From an uncultured Prevotella sp. (GTDB taxonomy: Bacteria; Bacteroidota; Bacteroidia; Bacteroidales; Bacteroidaceae): a stretch of DNA of 64,000 nucleotides. The notes under the pieces were generated by a model. That model made no database searches, was not told where the DNA came from, and saw nothing but the letters and a program-made list of their open reading frames with translations. Shown here piece by piece: positions 8,551-17,615 of this stretch. Made by a program: the position numbers and the translations under genes. The stretch spans positions 11,730 through 75,729 of the forward strand of contig USEC01000003.1 of NCBI GenBank assembly GCA_900553595.1, given 5' to 3'. The first letter of the stretch is position 1, and every line of letters starts with the position of its first letter.

Positions 8551-9663
8551 ATGGCAGATCAAAGCAATATATTAGAAAAGCTTGAAGGACTTGAAAGCCG
8601 TTACGAAGAGGTCTCCACGCTCATAACTGACCCCAATGTGATAGCCGACCAGCAACGCTTCGTAAAACTCACAAAAGAATATAAGGATTTAAGCGACATA
8701 ATGAAAGCACGCGACAGATACATCGCATGCATAAACTCAATAAAAGAGGCCAAGGACATATTGGCAAACGAAAGCGACATCGACCTGAAGAACATGGCTC
8801 GTGAGGAGCTTACAATAAACGAAGAGCTTCAACCCCAAATTGAGGAGGAGATAAAAATAGCACTCATCCCCAAAGACCCTGAGGACGCAAAGAATGTCCA
8901 AATGGAAATCAGAGCTGGCGCAGGAGGCGACGAAGCGGCTCTGTTTGCAGGAGACTTGTTCAACATGTACAAGAAGTATTGCGACACAAAGGGTTGGACT
9001 TTATCTGTGACGAGTGTCAGCGAAGGTGCTGTCGGAGGCTTTAAGGAAATAGACTTTGCCGTTAGCGGCGACAATGTTTACGGCACATTAAAATACGAAT
9101 CCGGCGTACACCGTGTACAAAGAGTACCGGCAACAGAGACGCAAGGACGCATGCATACAAGTGCTGCAACAGTTGCCGTACTGCCCGAAGCCGACAAGTT
9201 TGAAGTGAACATCAACGAAGGTCTCATAAAATGGGACACTTTCCGCTCTTCAGGAGCCGGTGGTCAGAACGTGAACAAAGTGGAATCCGGTGTCCGTCTG
9301 CGCTATCCTTGGAAAAATCCGGTGACCGGAGAAACGGAAGAAATACTCATCGAATGTACAGAAACCCGCGACCAGCCTAAGAACAAGGAGCGTGCCTTGT
9401 CACGATTGCGCACATTTATATACGACCGTGAACACCAGAAATACATCGATGACATTGCAAGTCGCCGCAAGACTTTGGTATCAACAGGAGACAGAAGTGC
9501 AAAGATTCGCACATACAACTACCCACAGGGACGCGTCACCGACCACCGCATAGGATTCACGACACACGACCTTCAGGGTTTCATGGCTGGCAACATACAG
9601 GACATGATCGACGCACTTACAGTGGCAGAGAATGCAGAAAGAATGAAAGAAACCGAATTATAA
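8551..9663 (+). CDS. prfA: Peptide chain release factor 1
   Basis: Recognises UAA and UAG stop codons and triggers peptide release. The 370-residue protein carries the PAT-type anticodon mimic (RVPATETQGRMHTS) and the catalytic GGQ loop (RSSGAGGQNVNKVESG). An intact RF1 with the PAT motif supports normal use of TAG as a stop in this genome, which matters for the interrupted gene at 1607-2251. pyrF follows after 5 bp. Confidence 0.95.
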   Translation: MADQSNILEKLEGLESRYEEVSTLITDPNVIADQQRFVKLTKEYKDLSDIMKARDRYIACINSIKEAKDILANESDIDLKNMAREELTINEELQPQIEEEIKIALIPKDPEDAKNVQMEIRAGAGGDEAALFAGDLFNMYKKYCDTKGWTLSVTSVSEGAVGGFKEIDFAVSGDNVYGTLKYESGVHRVQRVPATETQGRMHTSAATVAVLPEADKFEVNINEGLIKWDTFRSSGAGGQNVNKVESGVRLRYPWKNPVTGETEEILIECTETRDQPKNKERALSRLRTFIYDREHQKYIDDIASRRKTLVSTGDRSAKIRTYNYPQGRVTDHRIGFTTHDLQGFMAGNIQDMIDALTVAENAERMKETEL

Positions 9664-9668
9664 AAGAT

Positions 9669-10496
9669 ATGAACAGACAAGAATTATTCAACCAAATAAA
9701 GACAAAAAGAAGTTTTCTTTGTGTTGGTCTCGATACAGACACCAAGAAGATACCGCAATTCCTGATTGAAAAGGAGGATCCGATATATGCTTTCAACAAG
9801 GCAATAATCGATGCGACAGCACCCTACTGCATTGCATACAAGCCGAATCTCGCCTTTTATGAGGCATTTGGAATAAAGGGAATGATTGCTTTTGAGAAGA
9901 CAATCAAGTATTTGAACGACAACTACCCAAACCATTTCATAATTGCAGACGCAAAGCGTGGAGACATAGGCAACACAAGTGCAATGTATGCCCGCACATT
10001 CTTTGAGGAATACAAACTTGACGCCCTCACCGTAGCCCCCTATATGGGCGAGGACAGTGTCACACCGTTCATGAACTACAAAGACAAATGGGTAATACTC
10101 CTTGCATTGACAAGCAATAAGGGCAGCCATGATTTCCAACTCTGCCAGGACGAGAACGGAACCCGCCTTTTTGAGAAAGTACTGACAGTTTCACAGCAAT
10201 GGGGCAACAAGGACAACATGATGTATGTCGTTGGGGCCACACAAGGAAAAATGTTTGAAGACATCCGCAAGATTGTTCCGGAGCATTTTCTGCTTGTCCC
10301 AGGTGTCGGAGCACAGGGAGGTTCGCTTGAAGAAGTATGCAAATATGGCATGAACAACGAGTGCGGATTGTTGGTAAACAGCTCTCGTGGCATCATCTAT
10401 GCAAGTCAGAACGCCGACTTTGCAGAGGTGGCGGCAGAAAAAGCGAAAGAGCTGCAAATACAGATGGATGCCGAGCTGATAAAGCACGGTATTTGA
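9669..10496 (+). CDS. pyrF: Orotidine 5'-phosphate decarboxylase, long bacterial type
   Basis: Last step of UMP synthesis. The 275-residue length and motifs FLCVGLDTDTKKIP, YKPNLAFYEAFG, IIADAKRGDIGNTS (with the catalytic Lys-Asp network) and LVPGVGAQGG place it in the type 2 OMP decarboxylase group. It is tightly coupled to prfA, with a 5-bp gap. A new promoter follows before lpxD, so this is probably the last gene of the transcript. Confidence 0.94.
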   Translation: MNRQELFNQIKTKRSFLCVGLDTDTKKIPQFLIEKEDPIYAFNKAIIDATAPYCIAYKPNLAFYEAFGIKGMIAFEKTIKYLNDNYPNHFIIADAKRGDIGNTSAMYARTFFEEYKLDALTVAPYMGEDSVTPFMNYKDKWVILLALTSNKGSHDFQLCQDENGTRLFEKVLTVSQQWGNKDNMMYVVGATQGKMFEDIRKIVPEHFLLVPGVGAQGGSLEEVCKYGMNNECGLLVNSSRGIIYASQNADFAEVAAEKAKELQIQMDAELIKHGI

Positions 10497-10537
10497 CCTC
10501 AAGCAAAGAAAAAGGGCATTTGGAATGACTTTTATCC

Positions 10538-10566
10538 TTGTTTCTGAATTATATTTCTTATATTTG
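10538..10566 (+). promoter_or_regulatory. Promoter of the lpxD-lpxC/fabZ-lpxA operon
   Basis: TTG at 10538-10540, 18 nt, then TATATTTG at 10559-10566 (TAnnTTTG). The start codon of lpxD lies 30 nt downstream. Confidence 0.65.
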
Positions 10567-10595
10567 CATAATTAAAACAAAACCAATTGCAAGAA

Positions 10596-11627
10596 ATGGA
10601 ATTTAAAGCCGAACAGATTGCCGCCTTTATCGGTGGAAAGGTAGAAGGAAATCCTGATGCCACAGTTCATACTTTCGCTAAAATAGAAGAAGGCACGAAG
10701 GGAGCCATCTCTTTCCTGTCCAACCCGAAATACACTCATTTCATTTACAACACCGACTCGTCAATAGTCATTGTCAATGAAGATGTGGAGTTTGAACAAC
10801 CCGTATCAACAACACTCATAAGGGTTAAGAATGCCTACGAAAGCATTGCCAAACTACTGCAACTCTATGAAGCAAGCAAACCCAAGAAGAAAGGCATTGA
10901 TGACAAAGCAAGCATTGCAAAGTCATCAAACATAGGCAACGACTGCTATATTGGGGCTTTTGCGTGCATCGGAGAAAACACTGTTGTAGGAAACAACTGT
11001 GAGATTTATCCACATGCAGTGATTGGCGACAATTGCAAAATTGGCGACAATTGCAAGATTTACCCCAACACAACAGTCTATGAGGGTTGCAAAATAGGAA
11101 ACAATGTCACAATACATGCCGGTTCCGTCATTGGAGCCGACGGTTTCGGATTTGCTCCGAATACTGAAGGCTACGACAAAATACCGCAAATCGGTATCGT
11201 CACCATTGAGGACAACGTAGAAATAGGAGCCAACACCTGCGTGGACCGTTCCACAATGGGAAGTACCATAATACGAAAGGGCGTGAAACTCGACAACTTA
11301 GTGCAGGTAGCCCACAATGTGGAGATTGGTGAAAACACGGTAATGTCAGCCCAAGTGGGCATCGCCGGCAGTACAAAAGTCGGAAAATGGTGTATGTTTG
11401 GTGGACAGGTGGGACTTGCCGGCCACATCACTATCGGCGACAAGACTTTCCTTGGAGCCCAGTCTGGCGTACCGGGAAGCCTGAAAGGTGGTGAATCGCT
11501 TATCGGTACACCACCAATGAACCCAAGAAAATACTTCAAGTCACAAGCAATATTCAGACGGTTACCTGAAATGTACAAAGAAATTGAAGACTTGAAAAAA
11601 GAAATCGAACGTTTGAAAAATAAATAA
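10596..11627 (+). CDS. lpxD: UDP-3-O-acylglucosamine N-acyltransferase
   Basis: Third lipid A step: adds the second hydroxyacyl chain to UDP-3-O-acyl-GlcN. The 343-residue protein has an N-terminal uridine-binding domain, then a left-handed beta-helix of hexapeptide repeats (about residues 105-300, for example IGDNCKIGDNCKIYPN), and a C-terminal coiled segment EIEDLKKEIERLKNK. The catalytic histidine region is VQVAHNVEIGEN. The start is ATG at 10596; a TTG three codons upstream is less likely. lpxC-fabZ follows after 3 bp. Confidence 0.94.
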   Translation: MEFKAEQIAAFIGGKVEGNPDATVHTFAKIEEGTKGAISFLSNPKYTHFIYNTDSSIVIVNEDVEFEQPVSTTLIRVKNAYESIAKLLQLYEASKPKKKGIDDKASIAKSSNIGNDCYIGAFACIGENTVVGNNCEIYPHAVIGDNCKIGDNCKIYPNTTVYEGCKIGNNVTIHAGSVIGADGFGFAPNTEGYDKIPQIGIVTIEDNVEIGANTCVDRSTMGSTIIRKGVKLDNLVQVAHNVEIGENTVMSAQVGIAGSTKVGKWCMFGGQVGLAGHITIGDKTFLGAQSGVPGSLKGGESLIGTPPMNPRKYFKSQAIFRRLPEMYKEIEDLKKEIERLKNK

Positions 11628-11630
11628 AAC

Positions 11631-13016
11631 ATGTCCAAACAAAAGTCATTAAAAGGCAGTTTCTCTTTATGCGGAAAAGGATTGCACACGGGTTTAAGCC
11701 TTACTGTCACATTCAATCCGGCTCCAGAGAACACTGGTTACAAGATACAACGCATTGACCTTGATGGTATGCCAACCATTCAGGCCATTGCCGAAAACGT
11801 GACAGACACTCAACGCGGAACCGTTTTAGCAAAAGGTGAAGTCAGAGTATCAACCGTAGAACATGGTTTGGCGGCTCTGTATGCCATGGGAATAGACAAC
11901 TGTCTCATACAAGTAAACGGACCTGAATTCCCGATTCTTGACGGCAGCGCAGCAATGTATGTCAAAAAAATCAACGAAGTAGGCATCGAAGAGCAGAATG
12001 CGCCCAAGGACTGGTACATTATCCGCCACAAAATAGAAGTGAAGGACGACACCACCGGTTCATGTATCACGATTCTTCCGGATGAAGAATTCAGTCTGAC
12101 AGCAATGTGCTCCTTCAATTCCAAGTTCATCAACAGCCAGTTTGCGACCCTTGACAAAATGGATGATTTTGCCGAAGAGATTGCCGAAGCACGCACATTC
12201 GTATTTGTCAGAGACATAGAGCCACTGCTGAATGCAAATCTAATCAAAGGCGGCGACCTTGACAATGCCATTGTCATCTACGAGAAAGAGACTTCCCAAG
12301 AGCGTCTCGACCAACTCGCCGACATGCTTAACGTAGAACATCGCAATGCTACAGAGCTTGGGTATATCCAGCACAAGCCTCTTGTCTGGGAAAACGAATG
12401 CACACGCCACAAACTGCTTGACATCATCGGCGACATGGCTCTTATCGGAAAACCCATCAAAGGTCGCATAATAGCCACCCGTCCGGGCCATACAATCAAC
12501 AACAAGTTCGCGAGACTGATGCGCAAGGAGATTCGCAAGCACGAAATCCAGGCACCTATCTACGACCCGAATGAAACTCCACTCATGGACAACATACGCA
12601 TACGCGAACTTCTTCCTCACCGTTATCCGATGCAGCTCGTCGATAAAGTGATTGCACTTGGAGCCACAAGCATCGTAGGTGTAAAGAATGTGACAAGCAA
12701 CGAACCCTTTTTCGTAGGACATTTCCCGCAAGAACCGGTTATGCCGGGAGTATTACAGATTGAGGCAATGGCTCAGTGTGGAGGTCTGTTGGTACTCAAC
12801 ACCCTTGAAGAACCAGAGTGTTGGTCCACATACTTTATGAAAATTGACGATGTGAAATTCCGTCAAAAAGTAGTTCCGGGCGACACTCTTATATTCAAAG
12901 TAGATTTGTTGGCACCTGTACGACACGGCATATCATCAATGAAAGGCTATGTTTTCGTTGGTGACCACATCGTGTCGGAAGCGACTTTCACCGCACAAAT
13001 TGTAAAGAACAAATAA
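11631..13016 (+). CDS. lpxC-fabZ: Bifunctional LpxC deacetylase / FabZ dehydratase
   Basis: A natural fusion typical of Bacteroidetes, 461 residues. Residues 1-305 are UDP-3-O-acyl-GlcNAc deacetylase, the committed lipid A step, with zinc ligands in STVEHGLAALYAMGID and HKLLDIIGD and the segment GRIIATRPGHTINNKFA. Residues about 320-461 are (3R)-hydroxyacyl-ACP dehydratase with HRYPMQLVDKV and the catalytic His and Glu in GHFPQEPVMPGVLQIEAMAQ. The fusion couples lipid A and fatty acid synthesis, two routes competing for hydroxyacyl-ACP. Placed between lpxD and lpxA. Confidence 0.96.
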   Translation: MSKQKSLKGSFSLCGKGLHTGLSLTVTFNPAPENTGYKIQRIDLDGMPTIQAIAENVTDTQRGTVLAKGEVRVSTVEHGLAALYAMGIDNCLIQVNGPEFPILDGSAAMYVKKINEVGIEEQNAPKDWYIIRHKIEVKDDTTGSCITILPDEEFSLTAMCSFNSKFINSQFATLDKMDDFAEEIAEARTFVFVRDIEPLLNANLIKGGDLDNAIVIYEKETSQERLDQLADMLNVEHRNATELGYIQHKPLVWENECTRHKLLDIIGDMALIGKPIKGRIIATRPGHTINNKFARLMRKEIRKHEIQAPIYDPNETPLMDNIRIRELLPHRYPMQLVDKVIALGATSIVGVKNVTSNEPFFVGHFPQEPVMPGVLQIEAMAQCGGLLVLNTLEEPECWSTYFMKIDDVKFRQKVVPGDTLIFKVDLLAPVRHGISSMKGYVFVGDHIVSEATFTAQIVKNK

Positions 13017-13029
13017 CAAGAACGATACA

Positions 13030-13800
13030 ATGAATCAAATAAGTCCATCAGCATACATACATCCTGAAGCAAAACTTGGAGACAACAACATAATCGGTCC
13101 CTTCTGTTGCATTGACAAGAATGTTGAACTTGGAGACAACAATGTTCTGCTTAACAGCGTGACCATCCATTACGGTGCACGCATCGGAAGCAGAAACGAG
13201 TTCTTCCCAGGAGCAAGTATATCCACTAAACCACAGGATTTGAAGTTCCGTGGAGAAGATACTCTTTGCGTAATTGGCGATGACAACAGCATCAGAGAAA
13301 ACGTTACAATTTCCCGCGGTACTGCCTCCAAGGGTAAGACACTGGTAGGAAGCCACAACCTTCTGATGGAAAGCATGCATGTAGGACATGACTGCGTGTT
13401 GGGAAACGGACTTATTATAGGAAATTCAACCAAGTTTGCCGGTGAAGTGGTAATTGACGACAATGCCATAATCAGTGCTTCCGTGCTTTGCCATCAGTTC
13501 TGCCACATCGGAGGTTATGTCATGATACAGGGAGGTTCGAGATTTTCACAGGACATTCCACCATTCGTCATTGCAGGCAAAGAACCCACCAAGTATTGCG
13601 GACTTAACCTTGTCGGATTCCGCAGACGCGGTTTCTCCAACGATCTGATTCACCTCATTCACGATGCATACCGTCTGCTTTACTCAAAGGGACTTATCGC
13701 AGAAGGCATTCAGGAAATAAAGAAAAACCTGCAGATAACAAAAGAGATTCAATACATAATCGATTTTGTTGAGTCATCAAAGCGCGGTATAATTCGATAA
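13030..13800 (+). CDS. lpxA: UDP-N-acetylglucosamine acyltransferase
   Basis: First lipid A step, transferring a hydroxyacyl chain from ACP to UDP-GlcNAc. The 256-residue protein is a hexapeptide-repeat beta-helix in its first 190 residues (SAYIHPEAKLGDNNIIGPFCCIDKNVELGDNN) with the catalytic histidine in MESMHVGHDCVLGN, followed by a helical C-terminus (GFRRRGFSNDLIHLIHDAYRLLYSKG). It completes the lpxD, lpxC-fabZ, lpxA order usual for this phylum. Confidence 0.95.
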   Translation: MNQISPSAYIHPEAKLGDNNIIGPFCCIDKNVELGDNNVLLNSVTIHYGARIGSRNEFFPGASISTKPQDLKFRGEDTLCVIGDDNSIRENVTISRGTASKGKTLVGSHNLLMESMHVGHDCVLGNGLIIGNSTKFAGEVVIDDNAIISASVLCHQFCHIGGYVMIQGGSRFSQDIPPFVIAGKEPTKYCGLNLVGFRRRGFSNDLIHLIHDAYRLLYSKGLIAEGIQEIKKNLQITKEIQYIIDFVESSKRGIIR

Positions 13801-13843
13801 ATTCGTAATCATACCAATTATAGAACGAACCTGACTGTCTTTC

Positions 13844-14746
13844 ATGAAGACCCTCATTGTCATATTAGGCCCGACGGGAATCGGTAAAACAGAATTGAGT
13901 TTGCAAGTTGCCGAACATCTTGCAACCCCAATAATAAATGCCGATTCCCGTCAGATTTTTTCAGAAATACCAATTGGTACCGCCGCCCCTACAAGAGAAC
14001 AACAATCAAGGGTGAAGCATTATTTCGTCGGCAACCATCACATCGACGACTACTATAGCGCCTCTATGTTTGAAGAGGATGTAATGAAAACACTTGAACA
14101 CATATTCAAAGAATCTGATACTGCTCTGATGAGTGGCGGCAGCATGATGTATATCGATGCGGTTTGCAACGGCATCGACGACATACCCACCATTGACGAG
14201 CAAACAAGAGCCACAATGAAACGCCGCTTGGAAACGGAGGGGCTCGCCGCTCTCCTTGAAGAACTCAAGGTCCTTGACTATGAGCATTGGAAGATTGTCG
14301 ACCACAACAACCCCCGACGGGTTGTCCATGCATTGGAAATATGCAAGATGACGGGCAAGACATACACATCGTTCAGACAAAACATCACCAAGAAAAGACC
14401 CTTCAACATTATGAAAATAGGTTTGACTCTCGACCGTGCCACCCTCTACGACCGCATAAACAGGCGTGTTGAGGAAATGATAGAGCATGGCTTGGAAGCC
14501 GAAGCACGAAGTGTTTATGACAAACGCGAGCTCAACGCGCTGAACACTGTGGGGTACAAAGAGATGTTTGAATTTTTTGACGGAACGACAACACTCGAAG
14601 AAGCGATATTCAAAATACAAAGCAATACCCGCCGCTATTGCAGGAAACAACAGACATGGTTCAAGCGCGACCCATCGATAAAATGGTTCAATCCATGCGA
14701 AATTAAAGAAATCATAAAACATATCGATTCTTGCCTGAAAAATTAA
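13844..14746 (+). CDS. miaA: tRNA dimethylallyltransferase
   Basis: Adds a dimethylallyl group to N6 of A37 in tRNAs reading UNN codons. The 300-residue protein has the P-loop GPTGIGKTELS at the N-terminus, the substrate segment NADSRQIFSEIPIGTAAPT, and the tRNA-binding C-terminal segment SNTRRYCRKQQTWFKRD. Lies 43 bp downstream of lpxA and is probably part of the same transcript. Confidence 0.95.
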   Translation: MKTLIVILGPTGIGKTELSLQVAEHLATPIINADSRQIFSEIPIGTAAPTREQQSRVKHYFVGNHHIDDYYSASMFEEDVMKTLEHIFKESDTALMSGGSMMYIDAVCNGIDDIPTIDEQTRATMKRRLETEGLAALLEELKVLDYEHWKIVDHNNPRRVVHALEICKMTGKTYTSFRQNITKKRPFNIMKIGLTLDRATLYDRINRRVEEMIEHGLEAEARSVYDKRELNALNTVGYKEMFEFFDGTTTLEEAIFKIQSNTRRYCRKQQTWFKRDPSIKWFNPCEIKEIIKHIDSCLKN

Positions 14747-14756
14747 AATCATTTTG

Positions 14757-14796
14757 TACATTTGTATAAGAATACGGTTTTTCACTTAAAGTGAAA
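14757..14796 (+). promoter_or_regulatory. Promoter and palindrome upstream of PBP1A
   Basis: TACATTTG at 14757-14764 matches the -7 consensus; it lies just after the miaA stop. The odd palindrome TTTCACTTAAAGTGAAA at 14780-14796 falls in the predicted 5' leader and could be an operator or a short hairpin. No clear -33 element at ideal spacing. Confidence 0.5.
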
Positions 14797-14874
14797 GAAA
14801 AGCATTTCATTACACCCATAAAAGTCACAAATGACAAAAGTTTATTCATGTAAATACCAAAATTAAATAATAGT

Positions 14875-17370
14875 ATGATGAACAAGGTTAAAAACTATCT
14901 CATTTGGTGCTATAAAAAGCTTTGTGCTTTTTTGAAATGGTACAAGAAACTGTACCAAGGAAGAAAATGGTACACCAAAACAGCAATAGGATTTTTATCG
15001 TGCATCGTAGCGTTTCTCGCCTATCTCGGAATGGTGGATATGAACTTCCTGTGGCTGTTTGGAAAATCGCCCGGATTCTACACCATCATGAATCCTGAGA
15101 CTAACGAAGCATCGGAAATATACAGTGCAGACGGAGTTCTTATAGGCAAATTCTTCAACGAAAACCGCACACCTGTAAAATACGAGGATGTAAATCCCGT
15201 ATTCTGGGAAGCCCTAATTGCTACGGAAGACGAACGCTTCTACAAACACCACGGAATTGATTTCCCCGGACTTGTCGGAGCCGCCAAGGACGCATTGCTG
15301 CGACATGACGCCCGCGGTGCATCCACCATCACCCAGCAGCTTGCCAAGAACATGTTCCGCGTCCGTACCAATTACAGTACCGGACTGTTGGGTTACATCC
15401 CAGGAGTGCGCATGCTCATAATGAAGAGCAAGGAGTGGGTGATTGCGACAAAGCTTGAAATCACGCATGACAAGAAGGACATTCTCACAATGTATGCCAA
15501 CACGGTGGATTTTGGTTCAAACGCTTTCGGCATAAAGACCGCATGCAAAACCTACTTCAACTCCACGCCCAAGGACATAACGACAGAACAGGCGGCAGTC
15601 CTTGTGGGCATGCTCAAGGCAACAACATACTACAATCCAATTTCAAATCCCCAAAACAGTTTGAAAAGAAGGAATGTAGTGCTCAAAAAGATGCTTTCCC
15701 ACGGACACCTGACAACCAACGAGTACGACTCTATCTGTAAGATTCCCATCAAGCTCAACTACAGCGTTGAAAGCAACTACGACGGTAAAGCCCTGTACTT
15801 CCGCAATGCTGTGGCAGACGAACTGAAGAAATGGTGTGATGATAACAATTACGACCTCTACACATCCGGATTGAAAATCTACACAACACTCGATTCGCGT
15901 CTTCAGAAATACGCAGAGGATGCTGCCATCAAACAGATGCGCCAGATTCAGCGAAACTTCAACAACCACTGGGGAAACCAGAACCCGTGGCAGGACGAGA
16001 ACCACAAGGAAATTCCAAACTTCATAGAAGGAATCGTACAGAAGCAGCCTGTTTACAAGGATCTGTTGTCACGTTTCCCGAACAATCCCGATTCAATAGA
16101 GTACTATCTGAACAAGCCCCACAAGGTAAAACTCTTTGACTATGAGAATGGAGTAATAGAAAAGGAGATATCGACCATGGACTCCATACGCTATATGGTG
16201 CGCTTCATGCACTGCGCGTTCATTGCCATGGAACCACAGACCGGTGCCGTAAAAGCATGGGTCGGCGACATAGACTTCAAGTCATGGAAATATGACAAGG
16301 TGACGGCAATGCGTCAGCCGGGTTCCACCTTCAAGCTTTTCGTATATACTGAGGCCATGAATCAAGGACTTACTCCTTGCGACAAGCGTCGTGACGAGTA
16401 TTTCAGCATGCAGGTCTATGACAAAGCGCAGCAAAAGGAAGTGACATGGACACCATCGAATGCAAACGGTTCGTTCTCCGGCGACTCCATTCCTCTCAAA
16501 GGAGCATTCGCAAGGAGCATAAATTCCATTGCTGTCCGTCTCGGACAGGAAATGGGAATCCAAAGAATTATTGAGACAGCTCACAAGATGGGAATAGAAA
16601 GTCCGCTTAACGACACACCTTCATTGGCGTTAGGTTCAAGCGATGTCAATCTGCGCGAACTGGCAAATGCTTATTGCACAGTTGCCAACGACGGCAAGTA
16701 CAACAAGTATGTGCTCGTGACAAGGATTGTGGACAGGAACGGCAAAGAAGTGTACAACAACCGCTCAAACGAGGAACAGGTCATCCCATACAAGAGCGCA
16801 TTCCTCACACAACAGCTTCTGCTTGGAGGTCTGAGAGAACCCGGAGGAACATCGCAAAGCCTCAACGGCTATGTAGGAGAGTTCCGCGACTGCGACTGGG
16901 GCGGCAAGACCGGTACATCGAACAACCATTCCGATGCATGGTTTATGGGAGTAAGTCCCAATCTGGTGGTTGGAGCATGGGTCGGAGGCGAATACCGATG
17001 CATACACTTCAGAACCGGCGCGCTTGGTCAAGGCAGCCGTACGGCACTCCCCATCTGCGGATACTTCCTCAATGCCGTGCTTAAAGATCCTGCGTTCAGC
17101 AAGTATCATGCAAAGTTCGGAAAACCGAAAGATGCCGACATAACATCGGCAATGTATAGCTGTCAAAGCTATTTTTCAAAATCAAAACGCGACACTACAG
17201 CTATTGACAGCGTAAATGTGGATGAAGAAATAATACTTGACGAGAACGGAGCACCCATAAGCATTCCAGTACAGGATGCAAGCTCTTCAAGCAAGAGCAA
17301 CGCTAACGAGCCGGAAAGCCAGCCTTCACACAAGCAGAAAGAGAAGGCTATGACTCTTGACGACTTCTGA
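14875..17370 (+). CDS. mrcA: Class A penicillin-binding protein 1A
   Basis: Inner-membrane bifunctional peptidoglycan synthase, 831 residues. One transmembrane segment near residues 36-62. The GT51 glycosyltransferase domain follows, with EDERFYKHHGIDFPG and RGASTITQQLAKN. The transpeptidase domain carries the serine motif GSTFK, an SxN-type motif in the SINSIAVRLG region and KTGTSN. The tail after residue 790 is low-complexity (SSSSKSNANEPESQPSHKQKEK). MMNKVKNYL is taken as the start. A strong terminator follows. Confidence 0.93.
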   Translation: MMNKVKNYLIWCYKKLCAFLKWYKKLYQGRKWYTKTAIGFLSCIVAFLAYLGMVDMNFLWLFGKSPGFYTIMNPETNEASEIYSADGVLIGKFFNENRTPVKYEDVNPVFWEALIATEDERFYKHHGIDFPGLVGAAKDALLRHDARGASTITQQLAKNMFRVRTNYSTGLLGYIPGVRMLIMKSKEWVIATKLEITHDKKDILTMYANTVDFGSNAFGIKTACKTYFNSTPKDITTEQAAVLVGMLKATTYYNPISNPQNSLKRRNVVLKKMLSHGHLTTNEYDSICKIPIKLNYSVESNYDGKALYFRNAVADELKKWCDDNNYDLYTSGLKIYTTLDSRLQKYAEDAAIKQMRQIQRNFNNHWGNQNPWQDENHKEIPNFIEGIVQKQPVYKDLLSRFPNNPDSIEYYLNKPHKVKLFDYENGVIEKEISTMDSIRYMVRFMHCAFIAMEPQTGAVKAWVGDIDFKSWKYDKVTAMRQPGSTFKLFVYTEAMNQGLTPCDKRRDEYFSMQVYDKAQQKEVTWTPSNANGSFSGDSIPLKGAFARSINSIAVRLGQEMGIQRIIETAHKMGIESPLNDTPSLALGSSDVNLRELANAYCTVANDGKYNKYVLVTRIVDRNGKEVYNNRSNEEQVIPYKSAFLTQQLLLGGLREPGGTSQSLNGYVGEFRDCDWGGKTGTSNNHSDAWFMGVSPNLVVGAWVGGEYRCIHFRTGALGQGSRTALPICGYFLNAVLKDPAFSKYHAKFGKPKDADITSAMYSCQSYFSKSKRDTTAIDSVNVDEEIILDENGAPISIPVQDASSSSKSNANEPESQPSHKQKEKAMTLDDF

Positions 17371-17381
17371 CAATAAGCAAA

Positions 17382-17422
17382 AAGCCCTGAAATCCCGATT
17401 TGGAATTTCAGGGCTTTTTGCC
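17382..17422. terminator. Bidirectional terminator after PBP1A
   Basis: Near-perfect hairpin built from AAAAAGCCCTGAAATCC and its complement GGAATTTCAGGGCTTTTT around a short loop. A-run on the left and T-run on the right mean it can work for transcripts from either side. Confidence 0.9.
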
Positions 17423-17490
17423 TGTCTGCCAATCTGCTTCAACATCAGTTTAATATCCCCAACAAGATAAAGCCGTATCACCCATTTTCA

Positions 17491-17571
17491 AAAGAAGCCT
17501 TGTTTGAAAGTCAAAGAAGGCTTCTTTGCATTGTAAAGAAGCCTTCCTTGGATGACAAACAAGGCTTGTTT
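17491..17571. repeat. Quadruplet palindrome array B (81 bp)
   Basis: Units at 17491, 17513, 17535 and 17557; spacers GAAAGTC, GCATTGT, GGATGAC. Third unit has one mismatch (AAAGAAGCCTTCCTT); the fourth is AAACAAGGCTTGTTT. It lies between convergent mrcA and the TPR gene, beyond the mrcA terminator. Left flank TTTTCA, right flank GAAA. Confidence 0.95.
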
Positions 17572-17615
17572 GAAACTGCAGGAAGAACCAAGCAGAAACA
17601 CGCCATACGGAGCGG